64,000 nucleotides of DNA, taken from contig JADKIH010000006.1 in the NCBI GenBank assembly GCA_016721305.1, positions 62,001-126,000 on the forward strand. The letters run 5' to 3'. Under the pieces are notes generated by a model, which was not told the origin of the DNA, did no database searches, and worked only from the letters and a program-made list of their open reading frames with translations. Both the position numbers and the translations under genes were made by a program. How positions within the stretch are numbered: the stretch's first letter is position 1; every line of letters starts with the position of its first letter. Positions 30,058 through 39,186 of the stretch are shown one piece after another. The stretch comes from Bacteroidota bacterium. Its GTDB lineage: Bacteria; Bacteroidota; Bacteroidia; AKYH767-A; 2013-40CM-41-45.

Positions 30058-31326
30058 TTAATTTAGATTAGTACAAATAACTTTTCCGTTCAATATAACG
30101 GTATCTGTAAGTCGACTTCCAAATGAGTATGGCAAAAATGCATACGATGGAATCGGTTTTGTGATAAATAGATTTGCTTTCTTGCCTTTTGAAATACTAC
30201 CGTAATCTTTACTCAGATCCATTGCATAAGCTGAATTCGTTGTCGCTGCAATGATGGCTTCTTCCGGCGTCATTTTATACAAAATACAGGCGAGTGAAAT
30301 CATCTGATTCATATTTCCGCTCGGACAAGATCCCGGATTGTAGTCGGTCGAAATCGCAACGGGCAATCCGTACTTTATCATTTCACGAGCAGGAGGTACT
30401 TTTAATCCGAGGAAAAATTGTGCGCCCGGTAAAAGAACGGGCATTGTCTTCGAGCCTTTCAATGCTTTCATGTCGGACTCTTCTATAAACTCCAAATGGT
30501 CAACACTAATTGCGCCTGATTCGACTCCGGCTTTGATTCCGCCGCTATGAGACAATTGTTCGGCATGCACTTTTGGAGTAAGTCCGTGTTTATTTGCTAC
30601 TTCGAAAAGTCGTTTCACATCGTCGGAAGTGAAGTAATCTTTTTCGCAGAAGATGTCGCAGTATTCAGCCAGTTTTTCCGAAGCAATGGCCGGAATCATT
30701 TCCGTCATGATGAGCTTCAGATAACCGTCTTTATTGTTTTTAAATTCCGGAGGAATAGCATGTGCTCCCAGGAATGTAGCTTTAATTGTGAGTGGTGATT
30801 TTTCTTTCAAACGACGAATCACTCTGAGCATCTTCAACTCACTTTCAGTCGAAAGTCCGTAGCCGCTTTTGATTTCAACAGCGCCCGTTCCCATGCGAAT
30901 GATTTCTTCGAGTCGGAGGGAAGCGGATTCGAATAATTCATCTTCGCTTGCCAATCGTAATTTCGCCGATGAGTTTAAAATACCGCCACCGCGTGAAAAG
31001 ATTTGTTCGTATGTAAGTCCGTTGATGCGATCTACAAATTCCAACTCACGACTTCCTGCATAGACGATGTGCGTATGCGAGTCACACCAGGAAGGGAAGA
31101 CCATACCGCCTTTGGCATCGATAATTTGTGTATTCGGTTCGCTTGAAAGTATGGCTTTAACAGCCGAATCATTATCTTCACCATAGGAATGAATCCGATC
31201 GTCTTCAATACAAAGGAAGGCTTTCGAAATCGTTTGCAGGTCCGACATTTCACTTCCCGAAAATTTCAATTTCGGAGAAATTTCGGTGTGGACTAATTGG
31301 GCAATATTCCTGATGATGAGCTTCAT
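30058..31326 (-). CDS. hutI: Imidazolonepropionase
   Basis: Amidohydrolase-fold metalloenzyme that opens the ring of 4-imidazolone-5-propanoate to N-formimino-L-glutamate, the substrate of the next gene. Motifs: the metal-binding CDSHTHIVYAGSRE near residue 80, AVEIKSGYGL, KVHAEQLSHSGG with the metal-site His, SVDHLEF, and ISTDYNPGSCPSGNM with the catalytic Asp. The 422 residues are normal length. It forms a pair with FTCD. hutH and hutU are not in the window. It diverges from the FAD reductase gene across a ~30-base gap. Confidence 0.95.
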   Translation of the reverse strand: MKLIIRNIAQLVHTEISPKLKFSGSEMSDLQTISKAFLCIEDDRIHSYGEDNDSAVKAILSSEPNTQIIDAKGGMVFPSWCDSHTHIVYAGSRELEFVDRINGLTYEQIFSRGGGILNSSAKLRLASEDELFESASLRLEEIIRMGTGAVEIKSGYGLSTESELKMLRVIRRLKEKSPLTIKATFLGAHAIPPEFKNNKDGYLKLIMTEMIPAIASEKLAEYCDIFCEKDYFTSDDVKRLFEVANKHGLTPKVHAEQLSHSGGIKAGVESGAISVDHLEFIEESDMKALKGSKTMPVLLPGAQFFLGLKVPPAREMIKYGLPVAISTDYNPGSCPSGNMNQMISLACILYKMTPEEAIIAATTNSAYAMDLSKDYGSISKGKKANLFITKPIPSYAFLPYSFGSRLTDTVILNGKVICTNLN

Positions 31327-31356
31327 TATCCTGTCTTAAGCTTGCTTAAATCTTAG

Positions 31357-32549
31357 GTAAAACTACGTAGATTCGCGTTCGAAAATACTAATAATCCTAT
31401 CAACTCATCCACCACATATTTCGATGTTATCATCAGCGGTGCCGGTCCGGCCGGAACGGCTTGTGCCTTGGCTTTGAAGCAAGTAGGACTAAAAGTAGCC
31501 CTGATCGACAAGGCCGAATTCCCCCGCGATAAGGTCTGTGGCGACGCCATCGGCTCCCGTGCGGCCCGAGTATTGAAAAACATCGACCCAAAATTGGCTG
31601 ATGAGTTGGAAGCATTTCCCCAAAAATCGAAGTCATCGGGTTGGAAACTGGTTGCCCCGAATGGCAAAGAAGTCAAGCTGCTTTTCGTGAATTATGGTTA
31701 CGTTTCTGCGCGCGAGCACTTCGATAATTTTCTGCTGAATCTCGTCCGCAAACATACTTCCACAACCATCATGACGGGAGTAAAAATCACCTCCGTCAAT
31801 TATTCAGAAAGTGGAGTAGACGTCAATCTGGAAAACGGCTCTAAGTTGAATTGCAAAATGATTGTCGGCTGCGACGGAGCACATAGCATCGTTAGAAAAT
31901 TGGCAGGCGATTTCAAAGTTGACCCGGCGAATTACTCCGGTGCTGTGAGAGCGTACTTCGATAACGTTATCGATATCGAGGAAGAAATCATCGAAATCCA
32001 TCTAGGCAAGAACTTTTTACCGGGCTACTTCTGGATTTTCCCTCTCCCCAACAACGCCTGCAATGTCGGCTTCGGCATGCTCTCTTCCGAAATCAGCAAG
32101 CGCCGAATCGATATCAAAAAATCATTTTACGATTTCATCGAACAACATCCGAATCTGAAAGCCCGCTTCGCCAATGCAAAGCAAGTCGGCGAACTTAAGG
32201 GTTTGGTTTGCCACTCGGTGGTAAGAATCATATGCTCTCCGCCAAAAATGTTCTGCTTTGCGGCGACGCGGCATCTCTTATTGACCCGTTAAACGGTGAA
32301 GGCATCGGCAATGCCATGCTTAGCGGGCAACTGGCCGCCGAACAAATTCAAAAGTCATTTGCTGCTCAGAATTTCTCGGCTGAATTCCTTCGACAATACA
32401 ATCAATTCATTCACCAAAAACTAATTCCCGAATTGAAGCAGAAGTTGTTTATGCAAAAGATGTTTAATCGGCCTTGGTTGATTAATCGGTTGGTGAGTTT
32501 TGGGGCAAGCAATAAATGGTTCAGGGAATTTGTCGGAAAGAAATTATAA
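31357..32549 (+). CDS. Geranylgeranyl-reductase-family FAD oxidoreductase (frameshifted near 32200; start unclear)
   Basis: FAD-binding Rossmann start FDVIISGAGPAGTACALALKQ, then the family markers KVCGDAIGSRA, VGCDGAHSIVRK, GYFWIFPLPNNACNVGFGM and, after the break, LLCGDAASLIDPLNGEGIGNAM. One missing T in GGGTTTGG near 32200 separates the two halves; with it restored the sequence reads KGFGLPLGGKNHML. The product is about 398 residues. Relatives reduce isoprenoid side chains or act on quinones, and the substrate here is unknown. The frame is open from 31357 but has no ATG, GTG or TTG before the Rossmann motif, so the true start codon may also be hidden by an indel. Confidence 0.8.
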
Positions 32550-32562
32550 AACGAAATCAATC

Positions 32563-32916
32563 ATGGCCTACAACGAAGCTCTAGCCGACCGCATCATCGA
32601 ATCTCTCGTTCATCTTGACGATGTCGTTGAGAAGAAAATGTTTGGCGGTGTCTGCTACATGGTGAACGGTAAAATGTGCATGGGTGTGATCAAAGACGAA
32701 CTATTCTGTCGCATCGATCCCGCCATGGAAGAAACCGTTTACGAAATGCGTGGCTGTCGTCCTATGGATTTTGCCAAACGACCGATGAAGGGGTTTATTT
32801 ACGTGAGCGAAGAAGGCATGAAAACGAAGAAGACTTTTGAGTATTGGGTGGAGCTTGCTTTGGGGTATAATGCCGTGGTAGAAGTGGGGAAGAAGAAGAA
32901 AAATGTTCGAGGTTGA
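32563..32916 (+). CDS. TfoX N-terminal-domain protein
   Basis: 118 residues from ATG 32563 (MAYNEALADRI). The whole chain is a TfoX_N domain: DVVEKKMFGGVCYMVNGKMCMGVIKDELFCRIDP, then RPMDFAKRPMKGFIYVSEEGMKTKKTFEYWVELALGYN. TfoX/Sxy controls competence in gamma-proteobacteria, but stand-alone TfoX_N proteins in other phyla have no settled role. It lies 13 bases after the FAD reductase and is followed by an inverted heptad-repeat element. Confidence 0.82.
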   Translation: MAYNEALADRIIESLVHLDDVVEKKMFGGVCYMVNGKMCMGVIKDELFCRIDPAMEETVYEMRGCRPMDFAKRPMKGFIYVSEEGMKTKKTFEYWVELALGYNAVVEVGKKKKNVRG

Positions 32917-32930
32917 ATGTTCAGTTCCTT

Positions 32931-33156
32931 GTTCAATGTTCAAAGTTCAAGGTTCAAAGTTCAAAGTTCAAAGTTTCGGGCATATTAGAAGGTTTATCGA
33001 ATAATGATATTGCGAAACTTCAATTTTTTAATAGTGCTTACTTCGTTTTTAGCTTTGGACACGCAAAGTGAATCTAAAGTCACTATCCAACTATCAAACC
33101 TTGAACCATGAACTTTGAACCTTGAACTTTGAACCTTGAACTTTGAACCTTGAACT
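32931..33156. repeat. Inverted heptad-repeat element B (GTTCAAR arms, ~119-bp core)
   Basis: Left arm 32931-32976 has six to seven tandem GTTCAAR heptads on the plus strand. Right arm 33096-33156 has about nine heptads of the same motif on the minus strand. Between them is a unique AT-rich core (32977-33095). The arms could pair into a long hairpin presenting the core. No ORF of note. Lies between the TfoX-like gene and aroC. Confidence 0.85.
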
Positions 33157-33237
33157 AACAAACAGTTAACAATTTTCCGTTGATTACTGCCACCTCAGCC
33201 TTGCGTTACCGGTCATGCATTTCCCTACCTTCACATC

Positions 33238-34326
33238 ATGGCAGGAAATACATTCGGAACGAGCTTCCGTTTAACAACTTTTGGGGAATCGCACGGACCG
33301 GCTATCGGGGGGATTATTGATGGTTGTCCGGCAGGACTGGCGATTGATGCAAACATCATTTTGCACGATCTGAATCGTCGTCGCCCGGGTCAATCGATGA
33401 TTACGACTCAGCGTAATGAGCCGGATACTTTTGAGATTCTCTCAGGAATTTATGAAGGAGTTACAACAGGCGCGCCAATAGCCTTTCAAATCGAAAATCA
33501 GGATCATCGTCCTTCGGATTATGATGATATGAAAACAGCTTACCGTCCGTCGCATGCCGATTTTACATACGATCAGAAATTCGGTCATCGCGATCATCGT
33601 GGTAGCGGTCGTGCGAGCGCACGTGAGACCGCGGCCCGCGTTTTTGCGGGGTCTATTGCACGACAGCTTTTGAATTATTACGGTATCACCGTTCAGGCAT
33701 TTGTTTCGGCCGTTGGACCAATTAAGCTCAAAAACGACTACGATGCCGATCTCACGAAAATAGAATCGAATATCGTTCGTTGTCCGGATGATGCTGTGGC
33801 TAACGAAATGATTGCCTATATCGAAAAGTTGAAAAAAGAAGGTGATACTACAGGTGGAGTGATTTCGTGTATCATCAAAGGAATGCTCGTCGGATTGGGT
33901 GAGCCTGTATTCGACAAGTTGCACGCCGATCTTGGGAAGGCAATGCTCAGCATCAATGCTGTTCATGGCTTCGAATATGGAAGCGGCTTTGCCGGTTCTG
34001 CTATGACGGGCTCCGAACACAACGATGTTTTCAAGAATGAAAATGGAAAGATCGTTACCACAACCAATAACTCCGGCGGTATTCAGGGCGGTATTTCGAA
34101 TGGTATGGATATTGCTTTCCGCACGGCCTTCAAACCGGTTTCTACTTTGATGAAAGAACAGGAAACCGTCAACAAAGAAGGGCAGAAGGTTAGTCTGAAA
34201 GCAGGAGGTCGTCACGATGCGTGCGTCGTTCCTCGGGCAGTTCCCATTGTTGAAGCGATGGCAGCCTTAGTGATTGCCGATCATTTACTCAGAGACAGAA
34301 ACAGTAAACTAGTATATCAATCCTAA
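33238..34326 (+). CDS. aroC: Chorismate synthase
   Basis: Converts 5-enolpyruvylshikimate 3-phosphate to chorismate with reduced FMN, the last shikimate-pathway step. The 362-residue protein carries the three family signatures: [19 protein letters not shown] near 16-34, the FMN region [19 protein letters not shown], and the C-terminal [17 protein letters not shown]. The start ATG precedes [19 protein letters not shown], as in other AroC proteins. The next gene starts 4 bases after its stop. aroE of the same pathway is at 47165. The frame is intact. Confidence 0.97.
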   Translation: MAGNTFGTSFRLTTFGESHGPAIGGIIDGCPAGLAIDANIILHDLNRRRPGQSMITTQRNEPDTFEILSGIYEGVTTGAPIAFQIENQDHRPSDYDDMKTAYRPSHADFTYDQKFGHRDHRGSGRASARETAARVFAGSIARQLLNYYGITVQAFVSAVGPIKLKNDYDADLTKIESNIVRCPDDAVANEMIAYIEKLKKEGDTTGGVISCIIKGMLVGLGEPVFDKLHADLGKAMLSINAVHGFEYGSGFAGSAMTGSEHNDVFKNENGKIVTTTNNSGGIQGGISNGMDIAFRTAFKPVSTLMKEQETVNKEGQKVSLKAGGRHDACVVPRAVPIVEAMAALVIADHLLRDRNSKLVYQS

Positions 34327-34329
34327 CAA

Positions 34330-36993
34330 ATGAAAAAACTTATTAAGTGGACGCTTATCGTCCTTCTTCTATTCATCGTCATTCTCGTTGCCGTTCCTTT
34401 TCTTTTCAAAGACAAAATTGTCACTAAGGTGAAAGAGGAAGCCAATAAAAACATCAATGCAAAAGTTGATTTCGGTGATTTCGATTTATCACTCATTCGC
34501 AACTTCCCGAACTTCTCCATGCGTATCAATAAACTGAGTGTAATCAATATCGCTCCGTTTGAAGGTGACACACTGATTTATGCAAAAGAGCTCGACTTAA
34601 CGATCGATGTAATGAGCGTTATCAACGGCGATCAAATCAAGATCAAGTCGGTGAACATCGATTCACCGGTAATGTATTTCCTGATTAACAAAGAAGGAAA
34701 ACCAAACTGGGATATTGCCAAGCCTTCGACCGAACCGACAGCTGCCGGTGAACCTGCGAAGTTCAAAGCAACGTTGAGCAAGTATAGCATCAGCAATGGC
34801 TTTATCGTTTACAGCGATTTGACGATGCCTTTCTATATGAAGCTGGCGGGAGTTAATCATACCGGTACAGGCGATTTTACGCAAGACTTATTCGTTCTCT
34901 CAACAAAGACCGAAGCAGCCACATTTGATCTCGCTTACGGCGGAGTGAAATATGTTTCTTCCGCTCATGCCATAGCCGATGCTGATCTCGACATGGATAT
35001 GAAGAATATGAAATTCACTTTCAAAGACAATAAGATTTTAGTCAATGAATTAAATCTCGGTTTCTCCGGTTGGGTGATGATGCCGGATTCAAACATCGAT
35101 ATGGATTTAAAATTCTCTGCAGCGAAAACTGATTTCAAAGATTTCATTTCAATTATTCCCGTTGTTTATTCTCCGCAGTTCAAAGATTTGAAAGCATCAG
35201 GAAAAATGGCGCTCGATGGTTTTATCAAAGGTCGTTACAACGCGAAGAGTATGCCGGGCTTCGGCCTGAATCTGAAGATCGATAACGGTATGTTTAAGTA
35301 CCCTTCTTTGCCATCTTCCGTAAATAATGTGAATGTGAATCTGGCCATCACGAATGCCGATGGTATTCCTGATCACACCATCATCAACTTATCGAAAATG
35401 CATGTCGAAATGAATAACGATCCGTTCGATGCGCGTTTGTTATTGAAGACGCCAATCACCGATCCTGATCTCGATGCATTTGTAAAAGGTCGTATCGACT
35501 TGGCAGACATTAAGAAATTTGTTCCACTCGAAGCCGGAACGGATCTTTCCGGAATTATTACTGCCGATCTCACTGCGAAAGGTCGTATGTCGGCTATTCA
35601 GCAAAAGAAATTTGATCAGTTTGCCGCAAGTGGAAATTTAGGAGTGACGGGTATGAAGTACACCAGCAAATCGATGAAAGATCCTGTCTTTATCAATACA
35701 CTCAAACTTGGATTCAATCCTGCGAAAGTTACTTTGGAAGCATTCAATTCTAAAATCGGTAATAGCGATTTCAATGCAACCGGTTCACTCGAAAACTTCC
35801 TGGCTTTTGCGTTGAAGAATGAAACCATCGTTGGTACACTTAACTTTACTTCTTCGGTAACTGATCTCAATCAGTTCATGAGCGCTGAAACAACAGCAGC
35901 GGGCACAGCAGATACTTCAGCGATGGCCGTACTCGATATTCCGCAGAATGTCAACTTTGTAATGACGGCTGCGATCGGAAAATTACTTTATCAGGATTTG
36001 TCAATCGACAACATCAAAGGAAAGCTTGAAGTGAAAGATAAAGCGATTACAATGAAAGATGTTTTCATGCAACTCATGGGAGGCTCGATGACGATGAACG
36101 GAAAGTATTCTTCAGCCAATATCAAAAAGCCGACTTTTAATTTCGGACTCGACATCAAGAATTTCGACATCACTCAAACCGTTAAGAAGTTCAATACAGT
36201 TGAGAAGATGGCCCCGATTGCTAAAAATTGTACGGGAAGTTATTCAACGAGTATGACGGTAATGGGTGATTTGGATAGTAAAATGTCGCCGGTAATGAAC
36301 TCGCTTACAGGTTCCGGTAAATTAACGACGAGTAAAGTTGTGGTCGATAATTTCCCTGCCTTCGTAAAAATCGCCGATGCATTGAAAATGAATAACTGGA
36401 AGAAATTTGAACTTCCACCTGTAAGTCCTTCTTTCAAATTTGCAAATGGTCGTGTGTATGTCGATCCGTTCGAAATGAATGTAAATGGCATTAAGAGCAC
36501 CGTTGCAGGTTCAAATGGCTTTGATCAGACAATAGATTATACAATGGCTTCGCAGGTTCCACGTTCTGTATTGGGCGGAAATGCCAATAGCTTCGTTGAC
36601 GGCCTTCTCGCCACAGCAAATTCTAAGGGAGCTAAACTGAGTGTGGGCGATGTTATTCCTGTCAATATTCACATCACAGGAACAGCTACCAGTCCGAAAA
36701 TTGGAACCGATCTGAACAAAGCCGGCGCCAAAGCCATGGATGATTTGAAAGCCAAGGCCGCCGAAGAGTTTAATAAGAAGAAAGCGGAAGCCGAAGCAAA
36801 AGCTCGTGAAGAAGCTGAGAAGTTGAAGAAAGAAGCTCAGGCGAAAATCGACGAGCAAAAAGCAAAAGCTCAGGCGGAAGTTGACCGTTTGAAAAAGGAA
36901 GCAGAAGCAAAAGCTAAAGCGGAAGCAGATCGTTTGAAGAAAGAAGCCGAGCAGAAAGCAAAAGATCAATTGAAAAACATATTCAAGAAGTAA
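34330..36993 (+). CDS. AsmA-family envelope protein with long Lys/Glu/Ala coiled-coil tail
   Basis: 887 residues. One N-terminal membrane helix (LIKWTLIVLLLFIVILVAVPFLF) anchors the protein, followed by a large periplasmic beta-rich region of AsmA type: NINAKVDFGDFDLSLIRNFPNFSMRI near 45-70 and the C-terminal AsmA block around 560-760 with GSYSTSMTVMGDLD and SLTGSGKLTTSKVVVDNFP. AsmA-like proteins are thought to move phospholipids between membranes. Residues about 795-885 are almost wholly Lys/Glu/Ala/Asp/Gln with heptad spacing (EEAEKLKKEAQAKIDEQKA and repeats), a long charged coiled coil. The downstream OmpA-type gene overlaps the stop as TAATG, so the two are coupled. Confidence 0.85.
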   Translation: MKKLIKWTLIVLLLFIVILVAVPFLFKDKIVTKVKEEANKNINAKVDFGDFDLSLIRNFPNFSMRINKLSVINIAPFEGDTLIYAKELDLTIDVMSVINGDQIKIKSVNIDSPVMYFLINKEGKPNWDIAKPSTEPTAAGEPAKFKATLSKYSISNGFIVYSDLTMPFYMKLAGVNHTGTGDFTQDLFVLSTKTEAATFDLAYGGVKYVSSAHAIADADLDMDMKNMKFTFKDNKILVNELNLGFSGWVMMPDSNIDMDLKFSAAKTDFKDFISIIPVVYSPQFKDLKASGKMALDGFIKGRYNAKSMPGFGLNLKIDNGMFKYPSLPSSVNNVNVNLAITNADGIPDHTIINLSKMHVEMNNDPFDARLLLKTPITDPDLDAFVKGRIDLADIKKFVPLEAGTDLSGIITADLTAKGRMSAIQQKKFDQFAASGNLGVTGMKYTSKSMKDPVFINTLKLGFNPAKVTLEAFNSKIGNSDFNATGSLENFLAFALKNETIVGTLNFTSSVTDLNQFMSAETTAAGTADTSAMAVLDIPQNVNFVMTAAIGKLLYQDLSIDNIKGKLEVKDKAITMKDVFMQLMGGSMTMNGKYSSANIKKPTFNFGLDIKNFDITQTVKKFNTVEKMAPIAKNCTGSYSTSMTVMGDLDSKMSPVMNSLTGSGKLTTSKVVVDNFPAFVKIADALKMNNWKKFELPPVSPSFKFANGRVYVDPFEMNVNGIKSTVAGSNGFDQTIDYTMASQVPRSVLGGNANSFVDGLLATANSKGAKLSVGDVIPVNIHITGTATSPKIGTDLNKAGAKAMDDLKAKAAEEFNKKKAEAEAKAREEAEKLKKEAQAKIDEQKAKAQAEVDRLKKEAEAKAKAEADRLKKEAEQKAKDQLKNIFKK

Positions 36994-38923
36994 TGATTTT
37001 GAAAAGAGTATTCAGAGAAACAGGGATGGTCGTGCTGATCATCTCTTGTTTCTTTTTTGGACAAGTTAGTGCACAACAAGGTAAATGTCCTCCAACGCAA
37101 AATAAGAAAGCGAAAAAGTTTTTCGAAGAAGCTGTCGATGCTTTTAGCAGTCGAAATTGGATGATGCAAAGATGCCATTGCCAAAGGCAATTGACGCCGA
37201 TCCTGAATTTGCCGATGCCTATGCTTTGCAGGGCTATATCGCCGAGAAAAAGAAAGATGGCAAAACACTCACCGAGAGTTTTCTGAAAGCAATCGAATTG
37301 TGTCCTGAAGGTGATCCCGGAATGTACTACAAGCTTGGTAATTTTTACTTTGTCACGGAGAAGTGGAAGGAAGCTGAAGATTATTTCAAAAAATTTCTCG
37401 ATTTCGATAAGATCAATGAGAAAGATGGTGCCGATGCTGAGTTAAAAATTACGAAGGCGAAAATTTTAGCTCATCCTGTGCCTTTCAACCCCGTTGTTGT
37501 CAAAGATATCTCATCTGCCGATCCGGAGTATCTACCATACATTTCGCCTGATAATGAATTTGCATTTTTTACGCGACGATTTGATATGAAAGATCGTAAT
37601 ATGCTCACTCCAACAAGTGTGGAGAAATTCATGGTTGCACGTTTGCAGCCTAATGGAAATTACGACCAAGGCAAACCAATGGACATTCCTTTCAATAGTG
37701 GAAATACTAATAATGAAGGAGGTCCGACGATTACAATTGATAACAAGCATCTGTTTTTTACAGTAAATAAAAAAGGGAATTTCGATATCTGTTCTTCTGA
37801 TTTTATAGATGGAAAATGGACGGATATCGTAAATCTTGGACCGGCTGTGAATGATCCGAATTCGTGGGAATCGCAGCCTTCGATTTCTGCTGATGGCAAA
37901 ACATTGTACTTCGTTTCAGATCGCGATAATCATAATATTGATATTTATAAAACCGTTAAAGGGACTGATGGAAGTTGGACAAAGGCAGTAAAACTTGGTT
38001 CAAACATTAATACGAGTGGACAGGAGAAAACTCCTTTCATACATAGTGATAGTCATACGCTTTATTTTTCTTCCGACAGCTTGCCCGGACTTGGTGGATT
38101 CGATATTTTTAAATGCAAGATGGATTCGACAGGAAGATGGGGCAAGCCTGTTAATCTCGGTTACCCAATTAATACCGATGCCGATGAGGTTGGCTTCTTT
38201 GTAAGTACCGATGGTAAGACAGGTTACTACGCTTCTAATCGTCTGGGTACCGGCGGATACGATATCTATTCTTTCGAGCTTTATCAGGAAGCACGGCCGG
38301 ATAAAGTGTATTTCCAAAAAGGCGACTTAAACGGAAAGGAAAATGAAACACCGGTCGCTGCGACAATTCAAATTCGAGATGCTGTAACCAGTAAGATGCA
38401 GCATATTGATGTTGATTCGATCTCCGGAGAGTACGCCTTTGTCGTGAATTTCGATCATGACCTACTGGTATCTGTAAAGAAAGAAGGTTATGCCTATGAG
38501 TCGAAGTATGTTTCGAAATCCGATTCGGAGAATTATAAAGTTCAGACCAATGATATCGAATTAAAGAAGCTTGAAGTAGGAGGACAGTACACTATTCATG
38601 ATATCCTGTTCGGTACTAATAGTTACGATCTCAACGATACTATTAAGACGGTGTTGGACGATTTCTCAGAATATATGAATGTAAATCCCAAACTACGTGT
38701 AGCTCTGAATGGTCATACCGACAACGTCGGAAAGCCGGCCGACAATATGATTCTCTCCGAAAACCGCGCAAAAGCCGTCTATAATTATCTCCTCTCCAAA
38801 GGCGTCGACAAGTCCCGACTCTCCTACAAAGGCTTCGGCGAAACCAAGCCAATAGCTCCTAATTCAACCGAAGCGGGAAGAGCGAAGAATAGGAGGACGG
38901 TGTTTGTGGTGGCGTCGAATTAG
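36993..38923 (+). CDS. PorE-like TPR-PD40-CRD-OmpA envelope protein (frameshifted near 37155-37190)
   Basis: Order of parts: signal peptide (MVVLIISCFFFGQVSAQ), TPR-like helices (KKAKKFFEEAVDAFSS..., AIDADPEFADAYALQGYIAEKKKDG), six-bladed PD40/WD40-like propeller with SADGKTLYFVSDRD-type blades, a carboxypeptidase-regulatory-like beta domain (VAATIQIRDAVTSK), and a C-terminal OmpA peptidoglycan-binding domain with LNGHTDNVG, LSENRAKAVYNYL and RAKNRRTVFVV. This is the layout of PorE, the T9SS periplasmic protein, although related proteins exist outside T9SS. Indels near 37155 (missing A), 37170 (missing A) and 37187 (extra G) split the TPR part; repaired, it reads SSRKLDDAKDAIAKAIDADPEF. Its ATG overlaps the AsmA stop. 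Confidence 0.83.
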
Positions 38924-39138
38924 TAAGTTGTAAGTTGTAAGTAGTAAGTTGCCTTGGCGTTGTGCGGCCGTACTTTTAGTTACTGTTACGATTCAGATAA
39001 TAAGTTCTAATTAGCCCTGCTTAATATTTAAACATCTTGCAAATGCTTAAAAATAAAGTCTTTGCGTATTTTGTTTTCTACTTTTTGCCAAGACGGCCAA
39101 ACAGTAAGTCAACTTACTACTTACAACTTACTACTTAC
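38923..39138. repeat. Inverted heptad-repeat element C (GTAAGTT arms, 160-bp core)
   Basis: Left arm 38923-38950: GTAAGTT, GTAAGTT, GTAAGTA, GTAAGTT. Right arm 39111-39138 carries four such heptads on the opposite strand. The core 38951-39110 has TTGGC/GGCCGT near its left end and GCCAA/ACGGCC near its right end. The first base of the left arm is the last base of the upstream stop codon. No coding potential seen. Confidence 0.85.
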
Positions 39139-39186
39139 CAGAAAGTTTGGAATCATCTTTGCTAATCGCCCCCAAAATACATTCCC

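Noticed and set aside
33442..34215. Long minus-strand ORF (257 codons) inside aroC
   Set aside because: It lies wholly within a gene with all chorismate synthase signatures, and its product shows no domain.
36511..36969. Long minus-strand ORF (152 codons) opposite the AsmA tail
   Set aside because: It is the antisense of a Lys/Glu/Ala repeat, giving a Phe/Leu/Cys-rich product. The plus strand carries the real gene.
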